From Planctomycetaceae bacterium (GTDB lineage Bacteria; Planctomycetota; Phycisphaerae; Phycisphaerales; SM1A02), in the NCBI GenBank assembly GCA_027490145.1, contig JAIXYQ010000006.1, positions 310,001 to 374,000 of the forward strand: DNA of 64,000 nucleotides, read 5' to 3'. Made by a program: the position numbers and the translations under genes. The notes under the pieces were generated by a model that was not told the DNA's origin, ran no database searches, and saw only the letters and a program-made list of their open reading frames with translations. Positions 27,178 to 36,239 of the stretch are shown one piece after another. Position 1 is the stretch's first letter. Each line of letters starts with the position of its first letter.

Positions 27178-28383
27178 TCAGCGGATCTTCAGCGTGACCA
27201 GCGCGATCACGACCGCCACCGCGCTCACGATGTAGGAGCGCGTGACGATCTGCGTCTCCTTCCAGCCCATCATGTGGAAGCCATGGTGGATGGGCGTGCT
27301 GGGGAAGATGCGGCGCCCCTCGCCGTAGCGGCGCTTGGTCCACTTGAACCAGCTCACCTGCATCATGACGGTCGAGATCTCGATGACGTAGACCGCGCCG
27401 ATGATCGGCAGCAGCAGCTCGTTGCGCGTGACGACGCCGATGTAGCCCATGAGCGCACCCAGGGCCAGCGAGCCGGTGTCGCCCATGAAGACCCGGGCCG
27501 GATGCGCGTTGAACCACAGGAACCCCAAGGTCGCTCCAGCCATCGCACCCGCCAGCACCATGAGCTCGGCCGATCCGGGCACGTACGGAACGAGCAGGAA
27601 GTAGGCCGTGTTGGCGTGCCCCGAGATGTAGGCCAGCACCATGAGCGCAAAGCTGGTGATGACCATGTTGCCGCCGGCCAGGCCATCCATGCCGTCCGTG
27701 ATGTTGACGGCATTCGAGAAGCCCGTCATGAAGAAGGCGCAGAGCACCGCGAAGGCGCCGGCCCCGAGCACGATGACGGTCGGTGCCAGGTCCAGCCGCA
27801 ACCCCACGAAGTCCTTCACCGCCGTGGGCGGGTAGGTCCGCTGCAGCGGCAGATTGAGCGCGTGCGCATCGGGGAGCTTCGCGGCCGTGTAGACGAAGTA
27901 CCCCACCACCAGGCCGAGGCCGACCTGGAACACCAGCTTTTCCCAGCTGTAGAGCCCATCGCGCGAACCGGGCTTGCGTTGGCTCGAAGTGAGCTTGAGC
28001 CAGTCGTCGATCGCGCCGACGCCGCTCATCCACACCAGCACGATCAGCGAGATCTGGATGTAACGGTTGAACCAGACGTCGGCCAGCAGGGCCGTGGTCA
28101 CGAGGATGCTCCCGCACAGGAAGATCCCGCCCATCGTCGGCACGCCGCTGCGCCCCTGCATCAGGCGATTGATCTCCTCGTGGCCGAACTCGGCCGTGTC
28201 GCCGATCTTGCGCCGCTGGAGCCAGGCGATGACGCCCGGCCCCTGCCAGAGCGCGAGCGCAAACGAGAGCAGCACCGCGGCGAAGGCCCGGAACTCGACC
28301 TGCCACATGATGCCGACGATCCAGCGCAGGAGCGGGATCGAGTCGAGCTTGTCCTGGAATTCAACGACGAGGTTGTAGAGCAT
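27178..28383 (-). CDS. mraY: Phospho-N-acetylmuramoyl-pentapeptide transferase MraY
   Basis: 401 residues with about ten membrane helices. Signature motifs are GVPTMGGI, GAIDDWLKL (the DD pair), NITDGMDGLAGGN and FMGDTGSLALGA, then PIHHGF near the C-terminus. MraY makes lipid I on the inner face of the membrane. It is the third gene of a murE-murF-mraY unit; 39 nt separate it from murF. Confidence 0.97.
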   Translation of the reverse strand: MLYNLVVEFQDKLDSIPLLRWIVGIMWQVEFRAFAAVLLSFALALWQGPGVIAWLQRRKIGDTAEFGHEEINRLMQGRSGVPTMGGIFLCGSILVTTALLADVWFNRYIQISLIVLVWMSGVGAIDDWLKLTSSQRKPGSRDGLYSWEKLVFQVGLGLVVGYFVYTAAKLPDAHALNLPLQRTYPPTAVKDFVGLRLDLAPTVIVLGAGAFAVLCAFFMTGFSNAVNITDGMDGLAGGNMVITSFALMVLAYISGHANTAYFLLVPYVPGSAELMVLAGAMAGATLGFLWFNAHPARVFMGDTGSLALGALMGYIGVVTRNELLLPIIGAVYVIEISTVMMQVSWFKWTKRRYGEGRRIFPSTPIHHGFHMMGWKETQIVTRSYIVSAVAVVIALVTLKIR

Positions 28384-28422
28384 GCCCTGTCCCTGACTCG
28401 GCCCGTGGGCCGCCCCGAGCGA

Positions 28423-29829
28423 TCAGCCCGCCACGACCAGCGCCTCACGCAGCGCCGGCATCACCCGCTCGACCGCCGAGCCGCGGCTTCCCTTCAGGAG
28501 CACCGCATCGCCCTCGGCCAGCGAGGCGGCGATCCTGGCCGCCGCGTCGGCATCGAGCGACTCGACCCACTCGACCTCGCAGCCGCCGGCGCGCGCCGCC
28601 TCGGCGCCTGCCCGGCTGCGCGGACCGATGAACCAGGCCCGGTCGCCGCGCCCGAGCACCGAGGCCGCCACGCGACCGACCTCGTCGTGCAGGGCGTGCT
28701 CCGCATCACCCAGTTCGAGCATGTCGCCGAGCACGACCACGCGACGCGCGGCACGCGAGGCCACTTCCGCGAAGGCCCGCAGCGCCGCCGCGACCGCATC
28801 GGGGTTGGCGTTGTAGGCGTCGTTGTAGACATCCACGCTGCCCACGCGCTCGCGCACCATGCGCATCTCGGAGGGCGCGACCGAGGCAAGCCCGCGCGCG
28901 ACCTGCGCCGGCGTCAGGCCGCGGTCCAGACCCATCGCCAGCGCGGCGAGCGCGTTCATGGCGTTGTGCTCGCCCGGCAGCTGGAGCTCGAACTGCACCA
29001 GCTGCCCGTGCGCGCGCGCGGTCACCAACTGCACCTCGGGATGCTGCTCGCGCGACACGAGCCGCACGTTGCGCGCGGCATCGCTGCCGAAGGTGATCAC
29101 CCGCAGGTCGCACCGGCCGAGTTCACCGAGCGCCTTCATCAGCGGCGCGTTGTCGCCGTTGGCGATCACCGGCGCGCAGGCCGGGAGACCGTCGGCGATG
29201 CTCGCCTTCTCGGTCGCGATCGCCTCGAGCGAGCCCATGCCGCCCAGGTGCGCACGGCCGACCATGGTGATCACCGCCGCATCCTGTTCGGCGATCGTCG
29301 AGAGCCGGCGGATCTCGCCCGGATGGTTCATGCCCATCTCGAGCAGCAGGAAGTCATCGCCGGGCACTGCCGACAGCATCGTGAGCGGAACGCCGATCTC
29401 GTTGTTGAAGCTCTTCGGGCTGCTGGTGCCCCGTTGCTGCTGCGACAGCACGCCGTGGAGCAGGCGCCGCGTCGTGGTCTTGCCGCTTGAACCGGTGATG
29501 CCGATCGTGAACGGCGCGACCTCGGCACGCCAGGCGGTTGCGAGGTTCTGCAGCGCGACCAGCGTGTTGCGCACAAGCAGCGTGGGGACCGATGGCGTGA
29601 ACCCGTCTGGGAAACGCGACACGACCAGTGCAGCCGCCCCGGCGGCCTGGGCAGCCGCGAGATGATCATGCGCATCGTGCTGCTCGCCCACCAGTGCCAC
29701 GAAGGCACGGCCGTGCAGCGAGGCGCGCGTGTCGGTCCCGATGCCGACCAGCGGTTCTCCGCTGCGGGGCGGGCCGACCCAGCGACCACCGGTGGCGCTG
29801 GCCATCGCATCGTGCGGGAGGAACGTCAC
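28423..29829 (-). CDS. murF: UDP-MurNAc-tripeptide--D-Ala-D-Ala ligase MurF
   Basis: 468 residues from GTG 29829, which overlaps the murE stop by 4 nt (GTGA). The ATP loop is ITGSSGKTTTRRLL, followed by FNNEIGVPLT, MGMNHPGEI and NDAYNANPDA, all typical of MurF. It adds D-Ala-D-Ala to the peptidoglycan precursor. Overlap with murE implies coupled translation. Confidence 0.96.
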   Translation of the reverse strand: MTFLPHDAMASATGGRWVGPPRSGEPLVGIGTDTRASLHGRAFVALVGEQHDAHDHLAAAQAAGAAALVVSRFPDGFTPSVPTLLVRNTLVALQNLATAWRAEVAPFTIGITGSSGKTTTRRLLHGVLSQQQRGTSSPKSFNNEIGVPLTMLSAVPGDDFLLLEMGMNHPGEIRRLSTIAEQDAAVITMVGRAHLGGMGSLEAIATEKASIADGLPACAPVIANGDNAPLMKALGELGRCDLRVITFGSDAARNVRLVSREQHPEVQLVTARAHGQLVQFELQLPGEHNAMNALAALAMGLDRGLTPAQVARGLASVAPSEMRMVRERVGSVDVYNDAYNANPDAVAAALRAFAEVASRAARRVVVLGDMLELGDAEHALHDEVGRVAASVLGRGDRAWFIGPRSRAGAEAARAGGCEVEWVESLDADAAARIAASLAEGDAVLLKGSRGSAVERVMPALREALVVAG

Positions 29830-31325
29830 GCGAGTGCTCCTTCCTGGAGGCCGGCACGGGCCGCCAACGCGGCCTTGGCCACGACGCGGTCGTCGAAGGG
29901 ATGCTTGACCGTGCCGATGATCTGGTAGTCCTCGTGCCCCTTGCCGGCGATGAGCACCACGTCGCGCTCGCGGGCTTCGGCCACGGCGGCGTGGATGGCC
30001 GCAGCACGATCGGTCACTCGATGGACGACGGCGGCCGTGCCTGCAGGCACGCCGGCCATGATCTGGTCCACGATCGATTCGGGCTCCTCGGTCCGCGGGT
30101 TGTCGCTGGTCACCATGACGACGTCGCTGTGCTCGCACGCCACGCGGGCCATGCGCGGGCGCTTGGTCGGATCGCGGTCCCCGCCGCAGCCGAACACGGT
30201 GATCAACCGGCCGCCGGGTTCGAGCACCGCCTTCAGTGCGGTGCAGACGTTCAACAGCGCGTCATCCGTGTGGGCGTAGTCGACGACCACCGCGAACGGA
30301 TCGCCCGGAGCGGTGACCGGCTCCAACCGGCCCGGCGGCGCCGCACACGTCGCGAGCGCTTGCTCGATCAGGCTCCCATCGATGCCGCCTGACCAGGCCG
30401 CCGCGACCGCCTGCAGCGTGTTCATGGAATTGTGTCGGCCCGTGAACGGGAGGTCGGCCTCGATGCGGCCCCACGGGCCGTTGAGCCGCACGCGCATGCT
30501 GCCGACGCCCACGCGCAGTTCCTGTGCGCTGGCGGTGGCGCGTGGGCTGCGCACGCTGCACCGGATCACGTTGGCGCGACAGTCGCGAAGCATGCGCTCG
30601 TGCGCGGGGTCATCGGCGTTCACGATCGCCGTGGCGCAGGGGTCGAGCCCGGCGAAGAGGATCGCCTTGGCACCGGCGTAGGCATCCATCGAGCCGTGGT
30701 AGTCCAGGTGGTCACCGGTCAGGTTGGTGAAGATGCCGCATCCGAACCGGAGCGCCGCGACGCGGCCCTGGTGCAGTGCGTGGCTGCTCGTCTCCATGAC
30801 CGCTCCGTCGCAGCCGTTGGCCACCATGCGGGCGAACGTCGCGCTCAGGTCGATCGCGCCGGGTGTCGTCAGGGTGCTCGCCACCGTGCCGGCACCGTCA
30901 TCGGTCTCGACCGTGCCGATGAGGCCACAGCGTCGGCCCGCGATGCGCGCGATGTGCCGGTACAGGTACGTGGTGGTGGTCTTGCCGTTGGTCCCGGTGA
31001 TGCCGACGAGCCGAAGCCTGCGGCTCGGGAATCCGTGGAACGCCTCGGCGACCCAGGGCAACTGCGCGGCAGCACCCTTGCGCGCGGCGATCCACGCGAC
31101 GCCATCGATGGGCGCCACGCCCTCGTCGGCGAGCACCGCGACGGCACCCTTGCCGATCGCATCCTGGATGAACGCGCGACCATCACCCTGGGCACCGGCC
31201 CTGGCGACGAACAGCGCACCGGGCTTGACCTGGCGCGAGTCATCCGCGAGCGTTGCGACCTCGACCTCGCCGCCTGCGACCAAGGTCACTCCATCGACTG
31301 CCTTCACGAGCGCACTCACCTGCAT
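29826..31325 (-). CDS. murE: UDP-MurNAc-tripeptide synthetase MurE (meso-diaminopimelate type)
   Basis: 499 residues from ATG 31325, chosen because GGAGG lies about 10 nt upstream; the frame is open to GTG 31352. The ATP loop ITGTNGKTTTT is near 109-119. ETSSHAL and DYAHTDDAL are conserved. DNPRTEEP at 408-415 carries the Arg that recognises meso-diaminopimelate, so the peptide is probably mDAP-type. First gene of the murE-murF-mraY unit. Confidence 0.96.
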   Translation of the reverse strand: MQVSALVKAVDGVTLVAGGEVEVATLADDSRQVKPGALFVARAGAQGDGRAFIQDAIGKGAVAVLADEGVAPIDGVAWIAARKGAAAQLPWVAEAFHGFPSRRLRLVGITGTNGKTTTTYLYRHIARIAGRRCGLIGTVETDDGAGTVASTLTTPGAIDLSATFARMVANGCDGAVMETSSHALHQGRVAALRFGCGIFTNLTGDHLDYHGSMDAYAGAKAILFAGLDPCATAIVNADDPAHERMLRDCRANVIRCSVRSPRATASAQELRVGVGSMRVRLNGPWGRIEADLPFTGRHNSMNTLQAVAAAWSGGIDGSLIEQALATCAAPPGRLEPVTAPGDPFAVVVDYAHTDDALLNVCTALKAVLEPGGRLITVFGCGGDRDPTKRPRMARVACEHSDVVMVTSDNPRTEEPESIVDQIMAGVPAGTAAVVHRVTDRAAAIHAAVAEARERDVVLIAGKGHEDYQIIGTVKHPFDDRVVAKAALAARAGLQEGALA

Positions 31326-31405
31326 CGTTTCGTCCTCCGTGACGTGGCGCAAGCCTACCGCGCGCCGCCGTGCGCGCTTGGGAGTCCATCGGCTCGTGTT
31401 CGTAC

Positions 31406-31427
31406 TTTCCGACGGGAATTTCCGACG
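31406..31427. repeat. Two-copy 13-nt direct repeat between murE and queA
   Basis: TTTCCGACG occurs at 31406-31414 and 31419-31427 (13-nt period), just beyond the queA stop. Small and possibly chance. Confidence 0.5.
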
Positions 31428-31443
31428 ATCCCATGCCGGGCCG

Positions 31444-32508
31444 TCACGGCAGGATCAGCATGCAATCGCCGTAGGAATAGAAGCGGTATCCCTCGCGCTG
31501 GGCCTCGGCGTAGAGCGACTTCAGCCGCTCGAGCCCGACCATCGCACCCACGAGCGCCAAGAGGGTGCTCCGAGGCAGATGGAAGTTGGTCAGCAGGCCG
31601 TCCACCAGCCTGAACCCGTGGCCGGGCGCGATCATGAGCCTCGTGTCGAACTCCCCCGACGTGGGGGGCACGGGCAGGCTCTCGAGCACCCGCACGCTCG
31701 TGGTGCCCACCGCGATCACGCGCCCACCGGTCGATCGGGTCGACAGGACGGCATCAAGGGCTGACTGCTCGATGCGGCACCATTCCGAGTGCATCGGGTG
31801 CTCGTCGAGCCACTGGGTTTCCACGGGCTTGAAGGTACCCAGGCCCACCTGCAACTCCACGCTGGTCCATCCAACATCCTGCCGCCGAAGGGTTTGCAGC
31901 AGCTCACCCGTCACATGCAGCCCCGCCGTGGGCGCAGCCACGCTCGGCCGGCTGAGGGCCTGGGCGTACACGGTCTGGTACCGCTCCCTGTCACGTGCCT
32001 CGTCGACGGACTCCTGGCGCTCCCGCCGCGCTCCAAGGATGTACGGCGGAAGCGGAGCCCGACCGACGCCCTCGAGGATGGGCGTCGGCGCGCCGGGGAA
32101 GTCGATCACCCACGACTCGTCCTGACGCTCACGGGCGACCACCAGCGCACGCTCGCCCGTCGCGCCGTGAAGCTCGATCCGGTCGCCCGACCGCAGTCGC
32201 TTGGCGCCCTTGATGAGTGCGGTCCAGGACCGCTCGCCCACCGGTGCGACGAAGAGCCCCTCGAAGGGGCGACCATCCGCCACCCTCACGCCTTCGAAGC
32301 GAACGGGTGCGACCTTGGTGTGGTTGGCCACCATGAGATCGCCGGCCCGAAGCCACCCCGGCAGGTCGCGCACCCGTGCGTGCACGACCTGGCCCCCCAC
32401 GCGATGCACGATCATCATGCGGGCGCTGTCCCGCGGCTCCGCGGGCACGGTGGCCACGCACGCAGGGTCGAGCGGATAGTCCAGGTCGTCAGTGCGCAGC
32501 CGGTGCAT
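31444..32508 (-). CDS. queA: S-adenosylmethionine:tRNA ribosyltransferase-isomerase QueA
   Basis: 354 residues from ATG 32508 (an in-frame GTG at 32517 is possible); the start lies inside the end of fmt. VANHTKVAPVRF, APTAGLHVT, VGLGTFKPV and TNFHLPRSTLL are QueA signatures. It transfers the ribose part of SAM to preQ1 in tRNA, making epoxyqueuosine. It is translated as part of a def-fmt-queA unit. Confidence 0.95.
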   Translation of the reverse strand: MHRLRTDDLDYPLDPACVATVPAEPRDSARMMIVHRVGGQVVHARVRDLPGWLRAGDLMVANHTKVAPVRFEGVRVADGRPFEGLFVAPVGERSWTALIKGAKRLRSGDRIELHGATGERALVVARERQDESWVIDFPGAPTPILEGVGRAPLPPYILGARRERQESVDEARDRERYQTVYAQALSRPSVAAPTAGLHVTGELLQTLRRQDVGWTSVELQVGLGTFKPVETQWLDEHPMHSEWCRIEQSALDAVLSTRSTGGRVIAVGTTSVRVLESLPVPPTSGEFDTRLMIAPGHGFRLVDGLLTNFHLPRSTLLALVGAMVGLERLKSLYAEAQREGYRFYSYGDCMLILP

Positions 32509-33442
32509 GAGGCTCACTCGCCAACGTCGCCCTGCCCCACCGCCTGCCGCGCATCAGGTCCGCCAGCGGCATGGGCTTGCCGCCGGGGACCTGTGCTTCA
32601 AGCACCTCGATCGCCCCCTCGCCGCATCCAACCACGCCACTGGTGGCGACGCTGCCCACCGGCAGCCTGGCATCGACCGCCCGGCACCGCAGCAGCTTGA
32701 TCGGCATGGGAGCCTGCCCGTCGCCGGTGATCGTGCAGTCGGTCCCGGGCCAGGGCGACAGGCCGTTGACGCGTGCGCACGCTTGCTTGGCCGAGCCGCC
32801 GAGGTCGACCCAGGCATCCGCCCGCGAGAGCTTGCGCGCGCGTGTGGCCAGCGATTCATCCTGCGTGGCCCCCTGGGCCGTGCCGGCCAGCAAGCCTTGG
32901 ACGACGGCCACCATGGGCTGCACGCCCAACTGCGCCAGTCGATCGTGCAGGTCACCGCTGGTCTCGCTTGGCCCGATGGTGGTCGTGACGCGTGCGTAGA
33001 CGAGCCCCGCATCCATCCTCGGTGCGATCGAGATGACCGTGACGCCGACCTCGTCGTCCGCCGCCATCACGCTGCGCTGGATCGGCGCCGCCCCGCGCCA
33101 ACGGGGCAAGAGCGAACCATGCAGGTTGCAGGCCGTGCGCCCCTCGAGCACGGGCGGCGAGAGCTTCTGGCCGAACGCGATCACCGCCAGGGCAACGATG
33201 CCTTCGCGACCGAGCAGCTCGATCCACTCGGGCGCATTGATGTCCTCGGGCTTGATGACGCGAAGGCCCTCGCGAGCGGCCCAGGCACCCACGGGCGTGG
33301 GCTCCAGCACCCGGCCCCGGCCTGCAGGTCGATCGGGCTGCGTGATGACCAAGGGCACCTCGATCCCGGGCGTGGCGACGAGCGCCGAGAAACTCGGGAT
33401 GGCGAACGCTCCCGAACCAAGGAGCGCCACACGCGCGCTCAT
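32489..33442 (-). CDS. fmt: Methionyl-tRNA formyltransferase
   Basis: 317 residues from ATG 33442, overlapping the def stop by 4 nt (ATGA). Motifs: GSGAFAIPS, QPDRPAGRG, the catalytic NLHGSLLPRWRGAAP and the C-terminal NGLSPWPGT region. It formylates initiator Met-tRNA; Def then removes the formyl group from new proteins. The ORF runs open further upstream, but that part overlaps def. Confidence 0.96.
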   Translation of the reverse strand: MSARVALLGSGAFAIPSFSALVATPGIEVPLVITQPDRPAGRGRVLEPTPVGAWAAREGLRVIKPEDINAPEWIELLGREGIVALAVIAFGQKLSPPVLEGRTACNLHGSLLPRWRGAAPIQRSVMAADDEVGVTVISIAPRMDAGLVYARVTTTIGPSETSGDLHDRLAQLGVQPMVAVVQGLLAGTAQGATQDESLATRARKLSRADAWVDLGGSAKQACARVNGLSPWPGTDCTITGDGQAPMPIKLLRCRAVDARLPVGSVATSGVVGCGEGAIEVLEAQVPGGKPMPLADLMRGRRWGRATLASEPHAPAAH

Positions 33443-33957
33443 CGGTCCTCCTCGAAGGCGGCCTCGAGATCCCGCAGCGCCCGACGCGCCGCCAGCCGAT
33501 CGATCGGTGACATCCAGTCGGTGATCAGGCGCCCTTCGAGGTGATCGTGCTCGTGCAACCAGCAGCGCCCCATCAAGCCGCTGTCCTCGAGTTCGAACCG
33601 CTCGCCGTCGAGCCCGGTGGCTTCGATCCGCACGTGCGACGGCCGGCGAACCCCGACGCGGATCCCGGGCAGGCTCAGGCATCCTTCGTCACGAACGGCG
33701 ACCGGCCCGTCGGCCGTGATCAGTCGCGGATTGATGTATGCGCGGGCCGGGAACTGCTCGTGTTCCTCGGTCACGAAGATCCGCAGCGAGCGGCCGACCT
33801 GCGGCGCGGCCAGCCCCAGGCCCTCCTCCTCGCGCATGACCGCGAACATGTCGTCGATGAGCGCTCGAATTCCCTCGTCGATGGCCGCCACGGGCTCGGC
33901 CCGGCGCTTCAGGACAGGGTCGGGGTACCACACGATGTCATGGCCTCGGCTCGGCAC
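33439..33957 (-). CDS. def: Peptide deformylase
   Basis: 172 residues from GTG 33957. All three motifs are present: GLGLAAPQVG, EGCLSLPG and HEHDHLEG, giving one Cys and two His metal ligands with the catalytic Glu. It removes N-formyl groups from nascent proteins. TACCAT ends 6 nt before the GTG, which supports this start. First gene of the def-fmt-queA unit. Confidence 0.97.
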   Translation of the reverse strand: MPSRGHDIVWYPDPVLKRRAEPVAAIDEGIRALIDDMFAVMREEEGLGLAAPQVGRSLRIFVTEEHEQFPARAYINPRLITADGPVAVRDEGCLSLPGIRVGVRRPSHVRIEATGLDGERFELEDSGLMGRCWLHEHDHLEGRLITDWMSPIDRLAARRALRDLEAAFEEDR

Positions 33958-33963
33958 GCGGCG

Positions 33964-34013
33964 ATGGTAACGCTCGGCGGGCGCTCCCTTTGGTCAACCG
34001 TCGCGGATACACT
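33964..34013. promoter_or_regulatory. Divergent -10 boxes for def and the TPR gene
   Basis: TACCAT on the minus strand (33964-33969) is 6 nt from def GTG 33957. TACACT on the plus strand (34008-34013) is 19 nt from GTG 34033. Confidence 0.45.
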
Positions 34014-34032
34014 CACGCATCCGAGACAGCCC

Positions 34033-35487
34033 GTGATCCTTCCCTGGAAGAAATCCGAACCGCCGCCGGCCTTCGTGGCCGATCCCGCGAAGGCAGCCCG
34101 CTACGCCGAGAAGGCCCGCGAGGCCATGCGCAAGGGTGAATGGACGTACTCGCTCACCATGTTCGCGATGAGCGTGAAGTTCGATCCCAACAACCTGGTC
34201 GTCCACACCGAGATGTACGACGCCGCCATGGCGCACCTCAACGCCGGCGGCAAGGCCGCAGCCAGCAGCGACGTCAAGATGATCGACGGCAGCGGTCTGG
34301 TCGATCGCTTCGCGGTCAGCGAATACCAGTGGTTCTGCAACGTCCGCGATGCCGCCCTGGCGCTCACCTGCCTGGAGTCCGCTGCGAAGGCGGGCCTGCC
34401 TGACTTCGGCCAATGGGCTGCCAAGAGCGCATACGGCGCCGTGAACCTCGCGCAGAACTCCAAGCCCAACAAGAAGCTCTGGCTTCGTGCGAAGGATGCC
34501 CTCGCCGGCGTCGAGGCCTGGGAGCAGGCCCTGCAGTGCGGCGAAGCCGCACTCGGCATGGATCCCAGCGACGGCGCGCTGCAGTCCGAACTCCGCCAGC
34601 TCCAGGCTGCACTGGCCATCAAGCGAGGCGGCTACAACGAGAACTACGGCAAGGAAGGCGCCTTCCTCACGCGCGTGAAGGATGCCGAGAAGCAGGCCGA
34701 ACTCCAGGCGGTCGACAGCCTCTCGGGGTCGGGCGGCAAGGACCAGCTCCAGATGGAGGTAGCCAAGCGCGAGTTCGAGGAGAAGCCCCAGTCCCCCGAA
34801 GCCGTGCTGAAGTACGCCCAACTGCTTCGTCGCGCCGGCACGCCGGAGGGCGAAGCCTTGGCGATCGAGGTCTACACCACCGGCTTCAAGAACATCGGCG
34901 AGTATCGCTTCAAGATGGAGGCGGACAACATCCGCATCCTCCGGGCACGCCGCAAGCTCGAGTCCATCAAGGCGGCAGCCGATGCCGGTGATGCCAAGGC
35001 CGCCGCGCAGCACGCGGCTGGCCTGAAGCAGGTGCAGGAGTTCGAGGCTGCCTGCTTCGCCGAGCGCGCCTCGAAGTACCCGACCGACCGCGGCGTCAAG
35101 TACGACCTCGGGCGCCTGCTCTTCGAGCTCGGCCGCTACGAGGACGCCATGAAGAGCCTCCAGGAAGCCAAGGACGAGGGCAAGTACCGCGTCATCGCGG
35201 CGCACCTGCTCGGCCGCTGCTTCGTGCAGGAAGGCTGGCACGGCGAGGCCGTCGGGGAGTTCAAGGAAGCGCTGGCCGCGCTTGACGTCACCACCGGCGA
35301 CCGCGAGATGGACATCCGCTACGACCTGATGGTCACGCTCATCGAGCTGGCCAAGGTCGAGAAGAGCATCCAGCACGCCAAGGACGCCCAGGAGCTCTGC
35401 TCCGCCATCCTGCGCAAGGACATCGGCTTCCGCGACATCCGCGCCCGCCGCAAGGAGACGGACGAACTCGTCCGCCAGCTCTCCTGA
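34033..35487 (+). CDS. Tetratricopeptide-repeat protein
   Basis: 484 residues from GTG 34033, no signal peptide. Helical throughout, with TPR-like units such as AREAMRKGEWTYSLTMFAMSVKFDPNN (about residues 28-54), a central charged stretch and a C-terminal pair ending VQEGWHGEAVGEFKEALAAL. These are protein-protein scaffolds; the partner is unknown. It starts VILPWKKSEPPP and lies 8 nt before kdsB, so both are probably on one transcript. Confidence 0.75.
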   Translation: MILPWKKSEPPPAFVADPAKAARYAEKAREAMRKGEWTYSLTMFAMSVKFDPNNLVVHTEMYDAAMAHLNAGGKAAASSDVKMIDGSGLVDRFAVSEYQWFCNVRDAALALTCLESAAKAGLPDFGQWAAKSAYGAVNLAQNSKPNKKLWLRAKDALAGVEAWEQALQCGEAALGMDPSDGALQSELRQLQAALAIKRGGYNENYGKEGAFLTRVKDAEKQAELQAVDSLSGSGGKDQLQMEVAKREFEEKPQSPEAVLKYAQLLRRAGTPEGEALAIEVYTTGFKNIGEYRFKMEADNIRILRARRKLESIKAAADAGDAKAAAQHAAGLKQVQEFEAACFAERASKYPTDRGVKYDLGRLLFELGRYEDAMKSLQEAKDEGKYRVIAAHLLGRCFVQEGWHGEAVGEFKEALAALDVTTGDREMDIRYDLMVTLIELAKVEKSIQHAKDAQELCSAILRKDIGFRDIRARRKETDELVRQLS

Positions 35488-35495
35488 GGCCGACG

Positions 35496-36236
35496 ATGGC
35501 CGCGCCGCGCATCGTTGCCGTCATTCCCGCCCGCTTCGCGAGCACGCGCTTCCCGGGCAAGCCCCTCGCCGACCGGACCGGCCGGCCGCTCATCCAGCAC
35601 GTGATCGAACAGGCCCGGACCTGCCCGAGCCTGTCGCGCATCGTCGTGGCGACCGACCACGACGGCATCGCCGCCGCCGCCCGCGCCTGCGGTGCCTCGG
35701 TCGCGATGACGCGCGCGGACCATCCCAACGGCACCAGCCGCATCGCCGAGGTCGCCGAGGGACTCGACGCCGAGATCATCGTGAACATCCAGGGCGACGA
35801 GCCGCAGCTCGAGCCGGAACTGGTCGAGCGCACGATCGCCGCCCTGCTCGCCGACCCCGGCGCGCCGATGGCCACGCTCGTGTCACCCTTCGCACCCGGC
35901 GAGGACCCGACCAATCCCAACGTGGTCAAGTGCGTGGTGGGCGTGCATCGCCGCGCGCTCTACTTCAGCCGCAGCCTGGTGCCGTTCGTGCGCTCGCAGC
36001 CCGCGGTCGCTCCGTGGAAGCACGTGGGCCTCTACGTGTACCGCCGCGAGTTCCTGCCGGTCTTCGTGTCGCTGCCACCGTCGCCACTGGAAGTCTGCGA
36101 GAGTCTGGAGCAGCTTCGTGCCCTCGAGCATGGGCACGCGATCGCCGTAGCCTTCGGTTCGACGGCGTTCCAGGGCATCGATACGCCGGAGCAGTACGAG
36201 GCCTTCGTGGCGCACTGGCACGCCACGCACGGCTGA
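35496..36236 (+). CDS. kdsB: 3-deoxy-manno-octulosonate cytidylyltransferase (CMP-Kdo synthetase)
   Basis: 246 residues, normal length. VIPARFASTRFPGKPL at residues 9-24 is the nucleotide-binding signature. NIQGDEPQL, the WKHVGLYVYRR segment and FQGIDTPEQ near the end are conserved. It activates Kdo for transfer to lipid A, supporting a lipopolysaccharide-bearing outer membrane. It ends 3 nt from the end of the convergent aminopeptidase gene. Confidence 0.95.
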   Translation: MAAPRIVAVIPARFASTRFPGKPLADRTGRPLIQHVIEQARTCPSLSRIVVATDHDGIAAAARACGASVAMTRADHPNGTSRIAEVAEGLDAEIIVNIQGDEPQLEPELVERTIAALLADPGAPMATLVSPFAPGEDPTNPNVVKCVVGVHRRALYFSRSLVPFVRSQPAVAPWKHVGLYVYRREFLPVFVSLPPSPLEVCESLEQLRALEHGHAIAVAFGSTAFQGIDTPEQYEAFVAHWHATHG

Positions 36237-36239
36237 GCC

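Noticed and set aside
28384..28422. Possible attenuator between murF and mraY
   Set aside because: The 39-nt gap shows no stable hairpin with a T run.
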